62,089 nt of DNA from Nitrospirales bacterium (GCA_020027205.1 JAHRAQ010000004.1:1-62089); one strand, 5' to 3'; positions 33,691-42,702 are shown, numbered from the stretch's first letter. Translations and numbers: made by a program. Notes: generated from the sequence alone by a model not told the origin.

Positions 33691-36246
33691 CTACAACTTC
33701 GCCGCCTCTTTCTCAATCGCATACGCCTCGATCACGTCGCCCACTTTAATATCGTTGAAGTTTTCAATGCCGATCCCGCATTCATACCCCTGCGCCACTT
33801 CCCGCACGTCATCCTTGAAACGCCGCAACGACCCCAGCGTCCCTTCGTGGACCACCACGTTGTCCCGCAACAACCGAACGCCCTCGCTCGCGCGGGCAAT
33901 CTGCCCGTCATGCACATAGGAACCGGCAATCGTGCCCACCTTCGGAATCGTGAACACCTGCCGCACTTCCGCGCGCCCCAGCACCCGCTCCGTCAACGTC
34001 GGCTCCAGCAGCCCCTCCGCCGCGGATTTCAGATCCGCAATCGCGCGGTAAATCACGGTATGCAACCGCACGTCGATCCCTTCCCGTTCCGCCACCGCCG
34101 CCGCCCCCGGCTCCGGCCGCACATGAAACCCCATCACCAGCGCCCTCGACGCCGACGCCAGCAACACATCCGACTCCGTAATCCCGCCCACGCCCCGGTG
34201 CAGAATCCGCAACTCCACCGCCTCCGACGACAGCCCCTCCACCGCCTCACACAACGCCCCCAGCGACCCCTGCGTGTCCGCTTTCACCAGCACCGACAAC
34301 ACCTTTTTATCCGACCCCTGCCCCGCCGTCAGCAGGTCATCCAGCGTCGGCCGCGTGAATCCCGCGCCCAGTTCCGCCGCCCGCCGTTTCGATTGCCGTG
34401 ACTCCGCAATCTCCCGCGCCACCCGCTCTTCCTTGACAACGACCAGCGAATCGCCCGCCGCCGGCAAGCCCAGCAGGCCAATCACCTCGACCGGCGTCGA
34501 CGGCCCCGCCGCCTTCACCGCCTTCCCGTCATGCGACCGCATCGCCCGCACCCGCCCGCTCGTCGCCCCCACCACGAACGTATCGCCCACGTTCAGCACC
34601 CCGCCCTGCACCAGCACCGTCGCCACCGGCCCCCGCCCGCGATCCAGCCGCGCCTCCAGCACCACGCCCTTCGCCGCCCGCCCCACGTCCGCCCGCAACT
34701 CCAGGACTTCCGCCTGCAGCAGGATCATCTCCAGCAGCGTCTCCAGCCCCCGCTTTTCTTTCGCCGACACTTCCGAGTAAATGGTCTGCCCGCCCCAGGT
34801 TTCGGGAATCAACCCATGTTCCGACAGACCTTGCCGCACTCGGTCAGGATTCGCCCCCGGTGTGTCCATTTTGTTGATCGCCACCAGAATCGGTACATGG
34901 GCCGCCTGCGCGTGACGCGCCGCCTCGAGGGTCTGCGGCATGACGCCGTCGTCCGCCGCCACCACCAGCACCACCAGGTCGGTGACCTGCGCCCCGCGCG
35001 CGCGCATCGCCGTGAACGCCTCGTGGCCGGGCGTGTCAAGAAACGTCACCTGTTTCCCCCCCGCCCGCACCGCACCCTTGCCGTCATTCCCGGCGTTCCC
35101 ATTCGGGGATCCATCTCCGCCTCCCACCCCCACCACATACGCCCCGATGTGCTGCGTGATGCCGCCGGCTTCCCGTTCCGTCACGCTGGTTTGACGAATC
35201 GCGTCCAGCAACGACGTCTTCCCGTGATCGACATGCCCCATCACCGTCACCACCGGCGCGCGCGGCACCAGTTCCGGCTCCGCCCCCGGTTCCAGCAGGT
35301 CTTCCAGCAGATCATCGCCTTCCTTCCCCGCCTGCACCTCGACATCAATCCCCGCCCCTTCCGCAATCAACACCCCCGCGTCCAGGTTCATCGGTTGATT
35401 CATCGTCCCCGCAATCCCCATGTCCATCAACTTTCGAATCACGTCCGCCGCGCGCAGGCCCAACCGTTCCGCAAACTCCTTCACCGTGATCCCGGAGGCC
35501 AGTTTCACCGCCTTCCTTCGCGCCTTCGTCACCTCGCCTGGCGTGGCCGACGGCACATGCCTCGCCCGCTCATCCCGTCTCAACGCCGGCAGCGGACGAA
35601 GGTCCTGCCACATCGCCGCGTCTTCATAAATTTCCGCAAAGAGATCCGAGTTGCGCTGCTTGCCGGTTTTCCGAACCTTTTTCTGTTTGGCGTCGTCTTT
35701 CGCCTTGGCCTTTTCATCAACAACTTTGGCCGGGTCCGATGGGGCGGCCGGCGGCGCCGCGGGCGCGGGTGATTCGAGTGCGGGGGCGGGAGCGGGAGCA
35801 GAAGCGGGAGACTCGTCCACGGCAGCCGGCGCCGCGGCCGCCACGTCGGGGAGCACGGGCCGTTCCGTCATCGACTCCGGGGCGGCCTGGTCGGGGAACG
35901 CGGCGGCGGTCACATCGGAGGACAACGCGTCGTCTTTTTTTCGTTTGATGAGAATATGTTTCTTGCGCGGTTCCCGAACAACTTTTTCCACGGGTTTGGC
36001 TTTGGCGCGGGGGGCCGTGGCGCCGCGGCTTTTGGCGCGGGACGTCGGGGCGGCGCTTTTCCCTTTGGCGGCGGCGGGTCTGGACGACGCGGTTTTGGGC
36101 AACGCCGGTTTGGGGGACGCAGCCTTGGACGGCGCGGTTTTGGAGGACGCGGCCTTGGCGGTGGCGGGCCTGGCCGTGCTCGACGCCTTCCGCACGGGCT
36201 TGCCGGTTTTTTTCACCCCGTCACCTGGCGTCTTGCGGGTTTTCAT
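33691..36246 (-). CDS. infB: Translation initiation factor IF-2 with a repeat insertion in the G domain
   Basis: 851 residues. A long Lys/Ala/Pro linker (1-190) precedes the IF2 N domains. The GTPase has G1 GHVDHGKT (337-344), [15 protein letters not shown] (404-408), NKMD and SAKE, then domains II to IV. Between GAYVV and [13 protein letters not shown], about 23 extra residues (374-396; [15 protein letters not shown] core) are the in-frame translation of a REP half. Related IF2 proteins have only a short beta turn here. The frame stays open, so the protein is probably functional. It binds fMet-tRNA and GTP for initiation. Confidence 0.95.
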   Translation of the reverse strand: MKTRKTPGDGVKKTGKPVRKASSTARPATAKAASSKTAPSKAASPKPALPKTASSRPAAAKGKSAAPTSRAKSRGATAPRAKAKPVEKVVREPRKKHILIKRKKDDALSSDVTAAAFPDQAAPESMTERPVLPDVAAAAPAAVDESPASAPAPAPALESPAPAAPPAAPSDPAKVVDEKAKAKDDAKQKKVRKTGKQRNSDLFAEIYEDAAMWQDLRPLPALRRDERARHVPSATPGEVTKARRKAVKLASGITVKEFAERLGLRAADVIRKLMDMGIAGTMNQPMNLDAGVLIAEGAGIDVEVQAGKEGDDLLEDLLEPGAEPELVPRAPVVTVMGHVDHGKTSLLDAIRQTSVTEREAGGITQHIGAYVVGVGGGDGSPNGNAGNDGKGAVRAGGKQVTFLDTPGHEAFTAMRARGAQVTDLVVLVVAADDGVMPQTLEAARHAQAAHVPILVAINKMDTPGANPDRVRQGLSEHGLIPETWGGQTIYSEVSAKEKRGLETLLEMILLQAEVLELRADVGRAAKGVVLEARLDRGRGPVATVLVQGGVLNVGDTFVVGATSGRVRAMRSHDGKAVKAAGPSTPVEVIGLLGLPAAGDSLVVVKEERVAREIAESRQSKRRAAELGAGFTRPTLDDLLTAGQGSDKKVLSVLVKADTQGSLGALCEAVEGLSSEAVELRILHRGVGGITESDVLLASASRALVMGFHVRPEPGAAAVAEREGIDVRLHTVIYRAIADLKSAAEGLLEPTLTERVLGRAEVRQVFTIPKVGTIAGSYVHDGQIARASEGVRLLRDNVVVHEGTLGSLRRFKDDVREVAQGYECGIGIENFNDIKVGDVIEAYAIEKEAAKL
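35081..35113. repeat. REP half-copy inside infB
   Basis: CCGTCATTCCCGGCG...CGGGGATCCATC, a slightly diverged copy of the intergenic repeat half. Its length keeps the infB frame. Confidence 0.8.
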
Positions 36247-36252
36247 GGACGC

Positions 36253-37581
36253 TCACGAATTGCCGGACGTCTCCCCGGACTCCGCGTTCCCGGCGGACGC
36301 GCCGTCGGACTCAACGGACACCGGCGCGGGCGCGGGCACGTCACAGGCGGACGACCCCGCCGGCTCTGCCGGTTCCGCCGGTTCCGCCGGTTCCGCAGAC
36401 CCCACCGGCTCCGCAGGCCCCGCATCCGCCGCGCCGTCACGCGGCGCATCCGATGCCGCACCCGCCGCGGCGGTGTCCTGCAGCCCTTGCGCGGCGGATT
36501 CCTGGGCCAGCGCGGCTTTGATCTCCTGTTCCCGTTCGAGTTTTTCTTTCTCGTATTCGGTCGCGCTGATGATATCGATTTTCCATCCCGTCAGTTTGGC
36601 GGCCAGCCGCACGTTTTGACCGTTTCTCCCGATGGCCAGCGACAACTGCGAGTCCGCCACCACGACCAGCGCGGCTTTTTTCTCTTCGTCGATGCCCACT
36701 TTTTCGATGGAGGCCGGATTCAACGCTTCGCCGATCAACACGCGCAGGTCCGTGGTCCACGGGATGATGTCGATTTTTTCCCCTTTGAGTTCCCGCACAA
36801 TCGCCTGAACGCGGGAGCCTTTGATGCCCACGCAGGCCCCCACGGGGTCCACGGCTTTGTCTCTGGAGGCCACCGCGATCTTGGTGCGGTCCCCCGGCTC
36901 GCGCACCACCCCTTTAATCTCGACGATTTTTTCCGTGACCTCGGGCACTTCCAGTTCAAACAGTTTCACCACAAAATGGGGGTGCGCGCGGGACAGAATC
37001 ACCTGCACGTCTTTGGGCGTGCGGCGCACTTCCAGCAACAACGCCCGAAGACGGTCGCCCCGGCGGTGGACCTCGCGCGGAATCTGCTCATGCACGGGCA
37101 GCACGGCTTCGGCTTTGCCGATTTCCACCAGGTAATTGCGCCGCTCCTGGCCCACGACGACGCCGTGCAGCAATTCTCCCTCGCGCTTGGAATAGTCCCG
37201 CTCGATGGCCTCCCACGAGGCTTCCCGCACCTTCTGGCAGATGACCTGTTTGGCGGCCTGCGCGGCGATGCGCCCCAGGTCTTCCAGTTCCACGAGCGAG
37301 CCGATTTCGTCGCCCAGTTCGGCCTCCGCGTCGATGGTCCGCGCCTCGTCCAGGGAAATCTGCGACGTGTCGTCGGTGATCGTCTCGGCGATGGTTTTAA
37401 GGGACACGACCGACATGCCGCCGGTGTCGGGGTCGATCTGGACCTGAATGTTCTGATTGTTGCCGTACCGTTTTCTGGCCGCCGTCAGCAACGCCGACTC
37501 CACGGCCGCGAGCACCCGCTCTTTGTCAATGCCCTTTTCGCGCCCCACCTGTTCGATGACTGCCATCAGGTCCTGCTTCAT
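36253..37581 (-). CDS. nusA: Transcription termination/antitermination factor NusA
   Basis: 442 residues. N-terminal RNAP-binding domain (IEQVGREKGIDKERVLAAVE), S1 domain (GELLHGVVVGQERRNYLVEI), then KH domains (GACVGIKGSRVQAIVRELKG; IGRNGQNVRLAAKLTGW). The tail has a PAEPVGSAEPAEPAEPAEPA repeat and an acidic end. It modulates pausing and termination. Encoded between rimP and infB as is near universal. Confidence 0.96.
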   Translation of the reverse strand: MKQDLMAVIEQVGREKGIDKERVLAAVESALLTAARKRYGNNQNIQVQIDPDTGGMSVVSLKTIAETITDDTSQISLDEARTIDAEAELGDEIGSLVELEDLGRIAAQAAKQVICQKVREASWEAIERDYSKREGELLHGVVVGQERRNYLVEIGKAEAVLPVHEQIPREVHRRGDRLRALLLEVRRTPKDVQVILSRAHPHFVVKLFELEVPEVTEKIVEIKGVVREPGDRTKIAVASRDKAVDPVGACVGIKGSRVQAIVRELKGEKIDIIPWTTDLRVLIGEALNPASIEKVGIDEEKKAALVVVADSQLSLAIGRNGQNVRLAAKLTGWKIDIISATEYEKEKLEREQEIKAALAQESAAQGLQDTAAAGAASDAPRDGAADAGPAEPVGSAEPAEPAEPAEPAGSSACDVPAPAPVSVESDGASAGNAESGETSGNS

Positions 37582-37636
37582 CGCCCCTCCTGTTCCCGCC
37601 CGTCACGCCGCCGCTCACGCGCGCCGCCGCCCGCCA

Positions 37637-38119
37637 TTACCAGTCAAGATCCCGCATGGCCCGGACGATGGCCTCCCAGGGCACCTCGCGGGGCCGCGCC
37701 GAACGCGCCCGCCCTTGCAGGGTAATCCCCCGGTCGGTGACCTCGGCCAGCCGTCCCGTCACCGTCCATTCCCCGTCGACGGGGTGACGGACGTTGACCC
37801 GCAGAATCCGGCCCATGGCCCGTTGATAGTCCCCGCGCTGTTTCAACGGACGATCCAGCCCCGGAGACGAGACTTCCAGTCGATAGGCGTGCGGAATGGG
37901 GTCGTCCACGTCAAGCGCCCGGCTCAACGACTGATGCAGCCGCTCGCAATCCTGAATCGCCACCCCGCCCTCTTTTCCGACAAACACCCGGATGATCGTG
38001 CCGGCGCCCCGGCCGTGACATTCCACCTCGACAATTTCAAGATGGAGGGCTTGGGCAATCGGCCCGGCGATCCGCCGGACGTGCTGCCCCGGCCCGCTCG
38101 AATGTCCCCCGTCGTCCAT
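37637..38119 (-). CDS. rimP: Ribosome maturation factor RimP
   Basis: 160 residues from MDDGGHSSGPGQHV. ALHLEIVEVECHGRGAGTIIRVFV, GGVAIQDCERLHQSLSRALD and YRLEVSSPGLDRPL are the RimP signature, with a C-terminal SH3-like domain. A longer frame to 38185 adds residues from the terminator region. It is needed for 30S maturation. It lies after the tRNA-Lys terminator and starts the nusA block. Confidence 0.94.
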   Translation of the reverse strand: MDDGGHSSGPGQHVRRIAGPIAQALHLEIVEVECHGRGAGTIIRVFVGKEGGVAIQDCERLHQSLSRALDVDDPIPHAYRLEVSSPGLDRPLKQRGDYQRAMGRILRVNVRHPVDGEWTVTGRLAEVTDRGITLQGRARSARPREVPWEAIVRAMRDLDW

Positions 38120-38161
38120 GTCGCGCGACCGCCAAACAACTGTGCCGGGGCACGGCAAAGC

Positions 38162-38187
38162 AAAAAAAAGTGGGCTCCCGCCCACTT
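38162..38187 (-). terminator. Rho-independent terminator of the tRNA-Lys transcript
   Basis: On the minus strand AAGTGGGC-GGGA-GCCCACTT followed by eight T residues in total; 140 bases after the tRNA 3' end and 42 before rimP. Confidence 0.85.
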
Positions 38188-38261
38188 ACACCAGCACCAC
38201 AGGCCCACCGTACCAAGCACCCGTCGCAAAAGCAAGGCTACGGGCGCCGTCCTCAAAGGCC

Positions 38262-38327
38262 GGACGGCGTGGCGAACCGCCACCGTCAACCGGCGGCGTG
38301 GTGAGCCGCCACCATCACTCGGCGGCG
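38262..38327. repeat. Two tandem copies of the tRNA-Lys 3'-end segment
   Basis: 28-29 bp units (GGCGGCGTGGTGAGCCGCC plus ACCATCACTC) directly downstream of the tRNA. The unit nearest the gene shares a perfect 19-base stretch with 38321-38339, covering the tRNA CCA and acceptor end; the farther unit is diverged (GGCGTGGCGAACCGCC). Confidence 0.7.
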
Positions 38328-38403
38328 TGGTGAGCCGCCTCGGGCTCGAACCGAGGACCCTCGCCTTAAAAGGGCGATGCTCTGCCAACTGAGCTAGCGG
38401 CCC
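38328..38403 (-). tRNA. tRNA-Lys (anticodon TTT)
   Basis: 76 nucleotides with encoded CCA. Acceptor GGGCCGC pairs with GCGGCTC including one G-U pair; D arm GCTC-AGTTGGCAGA-GC; anticodon arm TCGCC-CTTTTAA-GGCGA; T arm CCTCGG-TTCGAGC-CCGAGG. Confidence 0.95.
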
Positions 38404-38473
38404 ACGAGCGTCGGATGCTACCAACCGGTCGGGACGTTGTCAAACGCGGCGGCGCGACGGGAGACATGATTGG

Positions 38474-39826
38474 TCAGGCGCCGGCCGTGGCGCGCGGACG
38501 CCGGGGGCGGATGGGGCGGGAGCGAGTACGACGCGTGTGCGTCATGGGGTTGTCCAGCATAATCGTATGTTCCCGATGCGAGCCGGTGGACACGATGGCA
38601 ATGGGGCAGGCGGTGAGGGTTTCGATGCGCCGGAGATACCGTTTGGCTTCCGCCGGCAACGCCTTGTAGACGGTCACGCCGGTGGTCATGCCGGACCAGC
38701 CGGGAAGTGTTTCATACACGGGGCGACATTCGGTCAGCACGCGCGCGTCCACGGGCATCTCCCGGTACAGTTTGCCCCGGTGACGATACCCCACCGCGAT
38801 GTTGAGTTCCCGCACGCCGTCCAGAACGTCCAGTTTGGTCACCGCCAGCGAGGTGCAGCCGTTCACCCGAACCGCGTAACGCAACACCATCGCGTCCAGC
38901 CAGCCGCACCGGCGCGCCCGGCCCGTCGTGGCTCCCGTTTCCTGTCCCCGCTCCCGCAGGCCGCTCCCGACGTCGTCGAACAACTCCGTGGGAAACGGCC
39001 CGCTGCCGACGCGCGTGGTGTAGGCTTTGGTCACGCCCAGCACCGCGTCGATGCTGGTCGGCCCCACGCCGACCCCGGTGCAGGCGCCGCCGGCGCAGGC
39101 GTTGGACGAGGTGACAAACGGATACGTGCCGAAGTCCACGTCCAGATGCGTGCCCTGCGCCCCTTCAAACAGCACGCGGCGCCCGCGCGCCATGGCCTTG
39201 TGAACGAGCAGCGAATCATCGACTACGAACGGCGCCAGACGCCTGGCATACGTTCGGTAGGTGTCGCAAATCCGGTCGGCCGCAAACCCGCGTGCGCCGC
39301 GTACGTGCCGAAGAAAGCCGTTGATTTCGACCAGGTTGCTTTCGACTTTTTCCCGAAACCCGTTGGGATGCAGCAGGTCGCCCATGCGAATGCCGATGCG
39401 CGCCATCTTATCCACGTAGGCCGGCCCGATGCCTTTCCCCGTCGTCCCGATGCGCCGCGCGCCTTTGGCTTTTTCCGCGGCTTTGTCAATCGCCTTGTGA
39501 TACGGCATGATGAGATGCGCGCGGGAACTGATCGCAAAACTTTTTCCCACCTTCACGCCCCGCGCCGCCAGATGATCCAGTTCGTCGATCAGCGCGCCGG
39601 GGTCAATGACCACGCCGCTTCCCAGCACACATTGTTTGCCCCTCGATAAAATGCCGGACGGCAGGAGATGGAAAATGAACGTGCCCTTCGGCGTCACCAC
39701 CGTATGGCCGGCATTGGAACCGCCCTGAAAACGCACGATGACATCCGCGTCCCGCGCCAGGATGTCCACGATTTTCCCCTTGCCCTCGTCCCCCCACTGG
39801 GAGCCGACAACCACAACGTTGCCCAT
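38474..39826 (-). CDS. purA: Adenylosuccinate synthetase
   Basis: 450 residues. VVVGSQWGDEGKGKIVD (P-loop-like), FQGGSNAGHTVV, GTTGKGIGPAYVDK, FEGAQGTHLDVDFGTYPFVTSS and the C-terminal VSTGSHREHTIML are all present. It makes adenylosuccinate from IMP, aspartate and GTP. The last 20 or so residues (RRTRSRPIRPRRPRA) form a basic tail not usual in the family. A promoter and an attenuator-like leader precede it. Confidence 0.96.
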   Translation of the reverse strand: MGNVVVVGSQWGDEGKGKIVDILARDADVIVRFQGGSNAGHTVVTPKGTFIFHLLPSGILSRGKQCVLGSGVVIDPGALIDELDHLAARGVKVGKSFAISSRAHLIMPYHKAIDKAAEKAKGARRIGTTGKGIGPAYVDKMARIGIRMGDLLHPNGFREKVESNLVEINGFLRHVRGARGFAADRICDTYRTYARRLAPFVVDDSLLVHKAMARGRRVLFEGAQGTHLDVDFGTYPFVTSSNACAGGACTGVGVGPTSIDAVLGVTKAYTTRVGSGPFPTELFDDVGSGLRERGQETGATTGRARRCGWLDAMVLRYAVRVNGCTSLAVTKLDVLDGVRELNIAVGYRHRGKLYREMPVDARVLTECRPVYETLPGWSGMTTGVTVYKALPAEAKRYLRRIETLTACPIAIVSTGSHREHTIMLDNPMTHTRRTRSRPIRPRRPRATAGA

Positions 39827-39907
39827 AACGCGCGCTTGCTCCTTCCGTGCAACTCACGCCGGCGGCGGCATAAAAAAGGTACTGGCCGTCAAATCAGAAA
39901 ACAGAGC

Positions 39908-39935
39908 AAAAAAAAGCCCCAAGGGGTCGGCCTCG
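39908..39935 (-). terminator. Attenuator-like terminator in the purA leader
   Basis: On the minus strand AGGCC-GACCCCTTGG-GGCTT followed by eight T residues, about 80 bases before the purA ATG and 70-90 bases after the predicted start of transcription. The stem is short, the U-tract strong. Confidence 0.5.
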
Positions 39936-39998
39936 CTCATGATCGCGCAGCCCGTGCACAGGCTGGGAGCGGGGAGTACTGCCATGGGGCGGATGTAT
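39908..39998 (-). ncRNA. Putative leader RNA or small RNA upstream of purA
   Basis: About 90 nucleotides between a good promoter (40005-40033) and a terminator-like signal. Self-complementary parts include CAGCCTGTGCACGGGCTG. It does not match SRP, 6S or purine riboswitch cores that I can recall. A small ORF (ATG at 39986) runs through it to 39854. Whether it is an attenuator, a riboswitch or an independent sRNA cannot be told from sequence. Confidence 0.4.
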
Positions 39999-40004
39999 GC
40001 CGGA

Positions 40005-40033
40005 AAGATAGCACGCGACCGGCACGATGTCAA
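40005..40033 (-). promoter_or_regulatory. Sigma70-type promoter of the purA leader
   Basis: TTGACA at 40028-40033 (minus strand), a 17-base spacer and TATCTT at 40005-40010; no equally good promoter lies nearer purA. Confidence 0.7.
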
Positions 40034-40077
40034 TTTATGACGGGGAGAGGCGCAGTGACGGAATGCGTGCGGCGTGA

Positions 40078-40332
40078 TTATTTCAAGACCATCGGCAATA
40101 GCGCGAGGATGACACCAATCGCCACGACCCACCCGGCAACCAGCATCGCACCGAGTTTGATGATGATTTTGTGTTCAAACAGACGAAGTCGCAAATCAAG
40201 GTGTTGTTTGGTCACCAATTCTTCCTAGCCCTGAACTTGCCAGCGCACCATCACCTCGGCTTGCGCCTCGGGCATGCCGGCAACGACCAGTTCTTTAAAA
40301 GATTCGTGGGTGTCGATCGTGGTTGTGGTCAT
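40078..40332 (-). pseudogene. Second copy of the coiled-coil/TM protein, interrupted by an amber stop
   Basis: The frame starts ATG 40332 four bases after the upstream paralogue's stop and ends TAA 40078. It reads MTTTTIDTHESFKELVVAGM, then AQAEVMVRWQVQG, TAG (40225-40227), then EELVTKQHLDLRLRLFEH and a membrane segment VVAIGVILALLPMVLK. Alignment with the gene at 40336 is continuous through the stop, so one point mutation broke it unless the stop is read through. Both ends of the protein remain conserved, so the break looks recent. Confidence 0.75.
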
Positions 40333-40335
40333 CGG

Positions 40336-40587
40336 TTATTTCAAAACGAGCGGCAGGACGGCGAGGATAATGCCGACCGCGCCGACGATCATGCCACCGA
40401 TGGCCAGCAAGATATCTTTTTTGAGCAATCGCAAATCTTGTTTGAGCAGTTCCAGATCCTGCTTCGTCGCCAAATCTTCATGTCGCTTGGCGTGCTGGCG
40501 CACCACCACTTCGGCTTGCAATTCGGGCATGCCGGCAACGATGAGTTCTTTGTAAAACTCGTGGGTGTCGATCGTGGTTGTGGTCAT
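40336..40587 (-). CDS. Small coiled-coil protein with C-terminal membrane anchor
   Basis: 83 residues. N-terminal TIDTHEFYKELIVAGMPELQAEVVV, a heptad-like middle (ATKQDLELLKQDLRLLKKD) and a C-terminal membrane helix (IGGMIVGAVGIILAVLPLVL). The layout matches small DUF1640-like coiled-coil membrane proteins of unknown role. It is the first of a tandem duplicate pair; the second copy carries a stop. It lies in an AT-richer accessory patch. Confidence 0.7.
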   Translation of the reverse strand: MTTTTIDTHEFYKELIVAGMPELQAEVVVRQHAKRHEDLATKQDLELLKQDLRLLKKDILLAIGGMIVGAVGIILAVLPLVLK

Positions 40588-41299
40588 TGTGGCTACTCGT
40601 TGAAGATAAACAGACCGCGCTCGGCTGATTGCATCACTTCGTCTTCACCGCCACCGACACGGACAACCAGGCACAGGGCGGTTTGCTGACAATGTCAGTG
40701 GCCAAAAAGGTAGCATTTGGGCCGACATTATGTCAATTTATTGTATAAGGCCGACATCTTACGAAACGACATGCTGACAATTTTCAAGCCAGTATCCAGT
40801 ACTGCCAGCGATGCGGGGCGTACTAAAACTCTGGATACCGGCTTTCGCCGGTATGACGATGCGGGGGACTTGCGCAATGCGTCCATCGCCATCATCCTTC
40901 GTCATTCCGCGCCCCTTCCCCTTTCGTCATTCCCGACATTTTTAATCGGGAAGCCTGCCTTCTCCCCTCCGTCATTCCCGACGTTAGTAGTCGGGAATCC
41001 ATCCTTCGGTTTCCTCGTCCTAATCGGAGAAAAACAACTGAAAGATGGATTCCCGACTAAAGATGTCGGGAATGACGGAGGGAGAAAATGGAATCCAGAC
41101 TTCAGGCGAACGCTCCGCAACGTCACCGACATCAGCCACTTTTTCGGGGTCGCACAAGTAGCGTGGACAAATCAATCCACATGGGTATATCCCAACCATG
41201 CCCTTTCCACTTAGAACCTAATACAAATCCTAGTCCTTCTTCCGAATCTTCGCCAACCGCACCATGGCCTCACACACCGTGTTGGCACCTTTCACGCTG
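40588..41299. repeat. Gene-free stretch: REP singlet, REPIN, and decayed gene ends
   Basis: 40700-40745 has a possible minus-strand promoter (TTGACATAATGTC). 40846-40872 has a different palindrome (GATACCGGCTTTCGCCGGTAT). 40925-40957 is a REP singlet and 40969-41078 a full REPIN doublet. 41132-41214 is a remnant of a DUF2283 gene. 41230-41292 is open on the minus strand and ends ANTVCEAMVRLAKIRKKD-stop, probably another gene remnant. Confidence 0.7.
41132..41214 (-). pseudogene. Remnant of a second DUF2283-type gene
   Basis: On the minus strand the frame reads GWDIPM, WIDLSTL, LVRPRKSG-stop, matching the C-terminus of the intact gene at 42703 (GFDID...RIDLSTL...LPVRSKKSG). Bases TGGACAAATCAATCC are shared. 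No start or N-terminal part remains. Confidence 0.6.
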
Positions 41300-42184
41300 T
41301 CACAATGCCTTCAGTAGCGCAAGGAAATCATTTTCTGAAAGTATTTGTACCTCATCCCCCCGGTCGATCATGGCTTTGATTTTCCGATGTTTGCTACTTT
41401 TCTCATGCCCATTCAGTTTTCGGATATCTTGCATACCTGTTACAAGCATCGTGACGGTTTTATTGACAGCACTTAGGACGTTGCAACCTGCATCCGCCGC
41501 TAAATCGGCCGCTTGATTTCGCGGAATTGAGAGTGCCCCAGTGAAGACAATCGTTTCTCCTTGCAAAGGGCCATCGGGACGCCCGTCGAGTCGACAGGGC
41601 TTGTTCTTATTACTCTTATTAATAAGGTCAATGGGTTGTTGGACACGATTCAACCAGTCGTCAATATCTAATGCCGATTCAGCACATGCCCGGAGAACAA
41701 TTTTCCCGGCGGTCTTAGCATCCTCTAGAGCATCGTGATGTCGAAAATCCATGCCAAAAGTCTTTGCGATTTTCTTGAGACCATAACCACGGACAGCAAA
41801 TTTGTCCGGCCAAGCACGTCGTGCAATTTTGGCACTATCCAGCCACGTTACTTGAAGTTGCTCAAGGCCATATTTATCCATGGCCCGCTCAAATGCTACA
41901 CGGTCGAATGAGGTATGGCTGACCAATACCAAACCACGTAACAGCTGGCTTAACTTATCTCGTATATCTGGAAGAGTGGGGCTATCCTTCACATCAGCCT
42001 CACTGATTCCGTGGATGTCAATGTTCCACCCATCAAAGTAGTCTTCCGGGTTAACAAACGTTTTCCATTCATTTGTTATTTCTCCATTTCTGACTTGGAC
42101 AATACCAATCTGACAAATGCTCGCTCTGTCCTCATTGGCTGTCTCGACATCAATAGCGTTGAAGTCAATCATTGATTTTTTCAT
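41300..42184 (-). CDS. DnaQ-like 3'-5' exonuclease fused to a BRCT domain
   Basis: 294 residues. Exonuclease motifs: IDVETA (Asp12, Glu14), DIHGISEADV, HTSFDRVAFERA, and HHDALEDAKTAG (DEDDh type). After a linker, a BRCT domain starts near residue 210 (GETIVFTGALS, then ADLAADAGCNVLSAVNKTVTMLV). Fusion of this kind occurs in prophage-like and accessory regions; a DNA end-processing, repair or defence role is plausible. The 5' end overlaps the unknown gene at 42165 by about 20 bases. Composition is AT-richer than the neighbours, suggesting transfer. Confidence 0.85.
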   Translation of the reverse strand: MKKSMIDFNAIDVETANEDRASICQIGIVQVRNGEITNEWKTFVNPEDYFDGWNIDIHGISEADVKDSPTLPDIRDKLSQLLRGLVLVSHTSFDRVAFERAMDKYGLEQLQVTWLDSAKIARRAWPDKFAVRGYGLKKIAKTFGMDFRHHDALEDAKTAGKIVLRACAESALDIDDWLNRVQQPIDLINKSNKNKPCRLDGRPDGPLQGETIVFTGALSIPRNQAADLAADAGCNVLSAVNKTVTMLVTGMQDIRKLNGHEKSSKHRKIKAMIDRGDEVQILSENDFLALLKAL

Positions 42185-42638
42185 GGTCATCCTCTACACA
42201 ACTGGTCATGACAACGATACGCCCACCGTCTAACGCAGGACGGACAAACTCTATTATGCTCCATTTTGTGGGGTCATTTGTGAAAATGACAATTTGCCCT
42301 GTAGTCGTACAAGTATGTTCAATAGTGCCGTTGAGATCAATGTTTAGGTCTTCTCCGCGTAACCCCTGCCATTGGGCCAGATACCACGGACACCCGTGCT
42401 TGATGGCAACAAGACCATCATCCGTGTCTTTTAGTTTCTTGCGCACCCCTCCTTTCCAAAGCAGTACGGGCAACGCTCCATGACATGCCTTTACGGATTC
42501 GTGCTTCCCAGCATCACGCCAAGCACGCCCAACTTCCCACGCCGTAATCAGTCCCTTGTCGTCACCATTCCACCGTTCGTCAAAGGTCATGTCCGCTCTG
42601 GTCAATGGTTTATGGATTGACCTAGATACAATGTTCAT
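42165..42638 (-). CDS. Hypothetical protein coupled to the exonuclease gene
   Basis: 157 residues, soluble, acidic C-terminus (SCVEDDHEKIND). Noticeable stretches are TFDERWNGDDKGLITAWEVGRAWRDAG, GCPWYLAQWQGLRGEDL and TTTGQIVIFTNDPTKWSIIEFVRP. No known fold recognised. It precedes and overlaps the DnaQ-BRCT gene, so the two are probably translated together and may act as a pair. Confidence 0.6.
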   Translation of the reverse strand: MNIVSRSIHKPLTRADMTFDERWNGDDKGLITAWEVGRAWRDAGKHESVKACHGALPVLLWKGGVRKKLKDTDDGLVAIKHGCPWYLAQWQGLRGEDLNIDLNGTIEHTCTTTGQIVIFTNDPTKWSIIEFVRPALDGGRIVVMTSCVEDDHEKIND

Positions 42639-42702
42639 TGCTTAGTCCTCATCAGGTAAATCATGTCGCACGACACATCGCGGGACAAAACAACGGTCAT
42701 TG

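Noticed and set aside
39908..39998. SRP RNA, 6S RNA or purine riboswitch in the purA leader
   Set aside because: Conserved SRP tip and purine-aptamer core bases are not present; length does not fit 6S.
39854..40132. 92-codon minus-strand ORF upstream of purA
   Set aside because: It would begin upstream of the predicted promoter and run through the terminator-like U-tract (Phe/Leu codons); no known homology. Treated as leader RNA, though a short peptide from ATG 39986 is not excluded.
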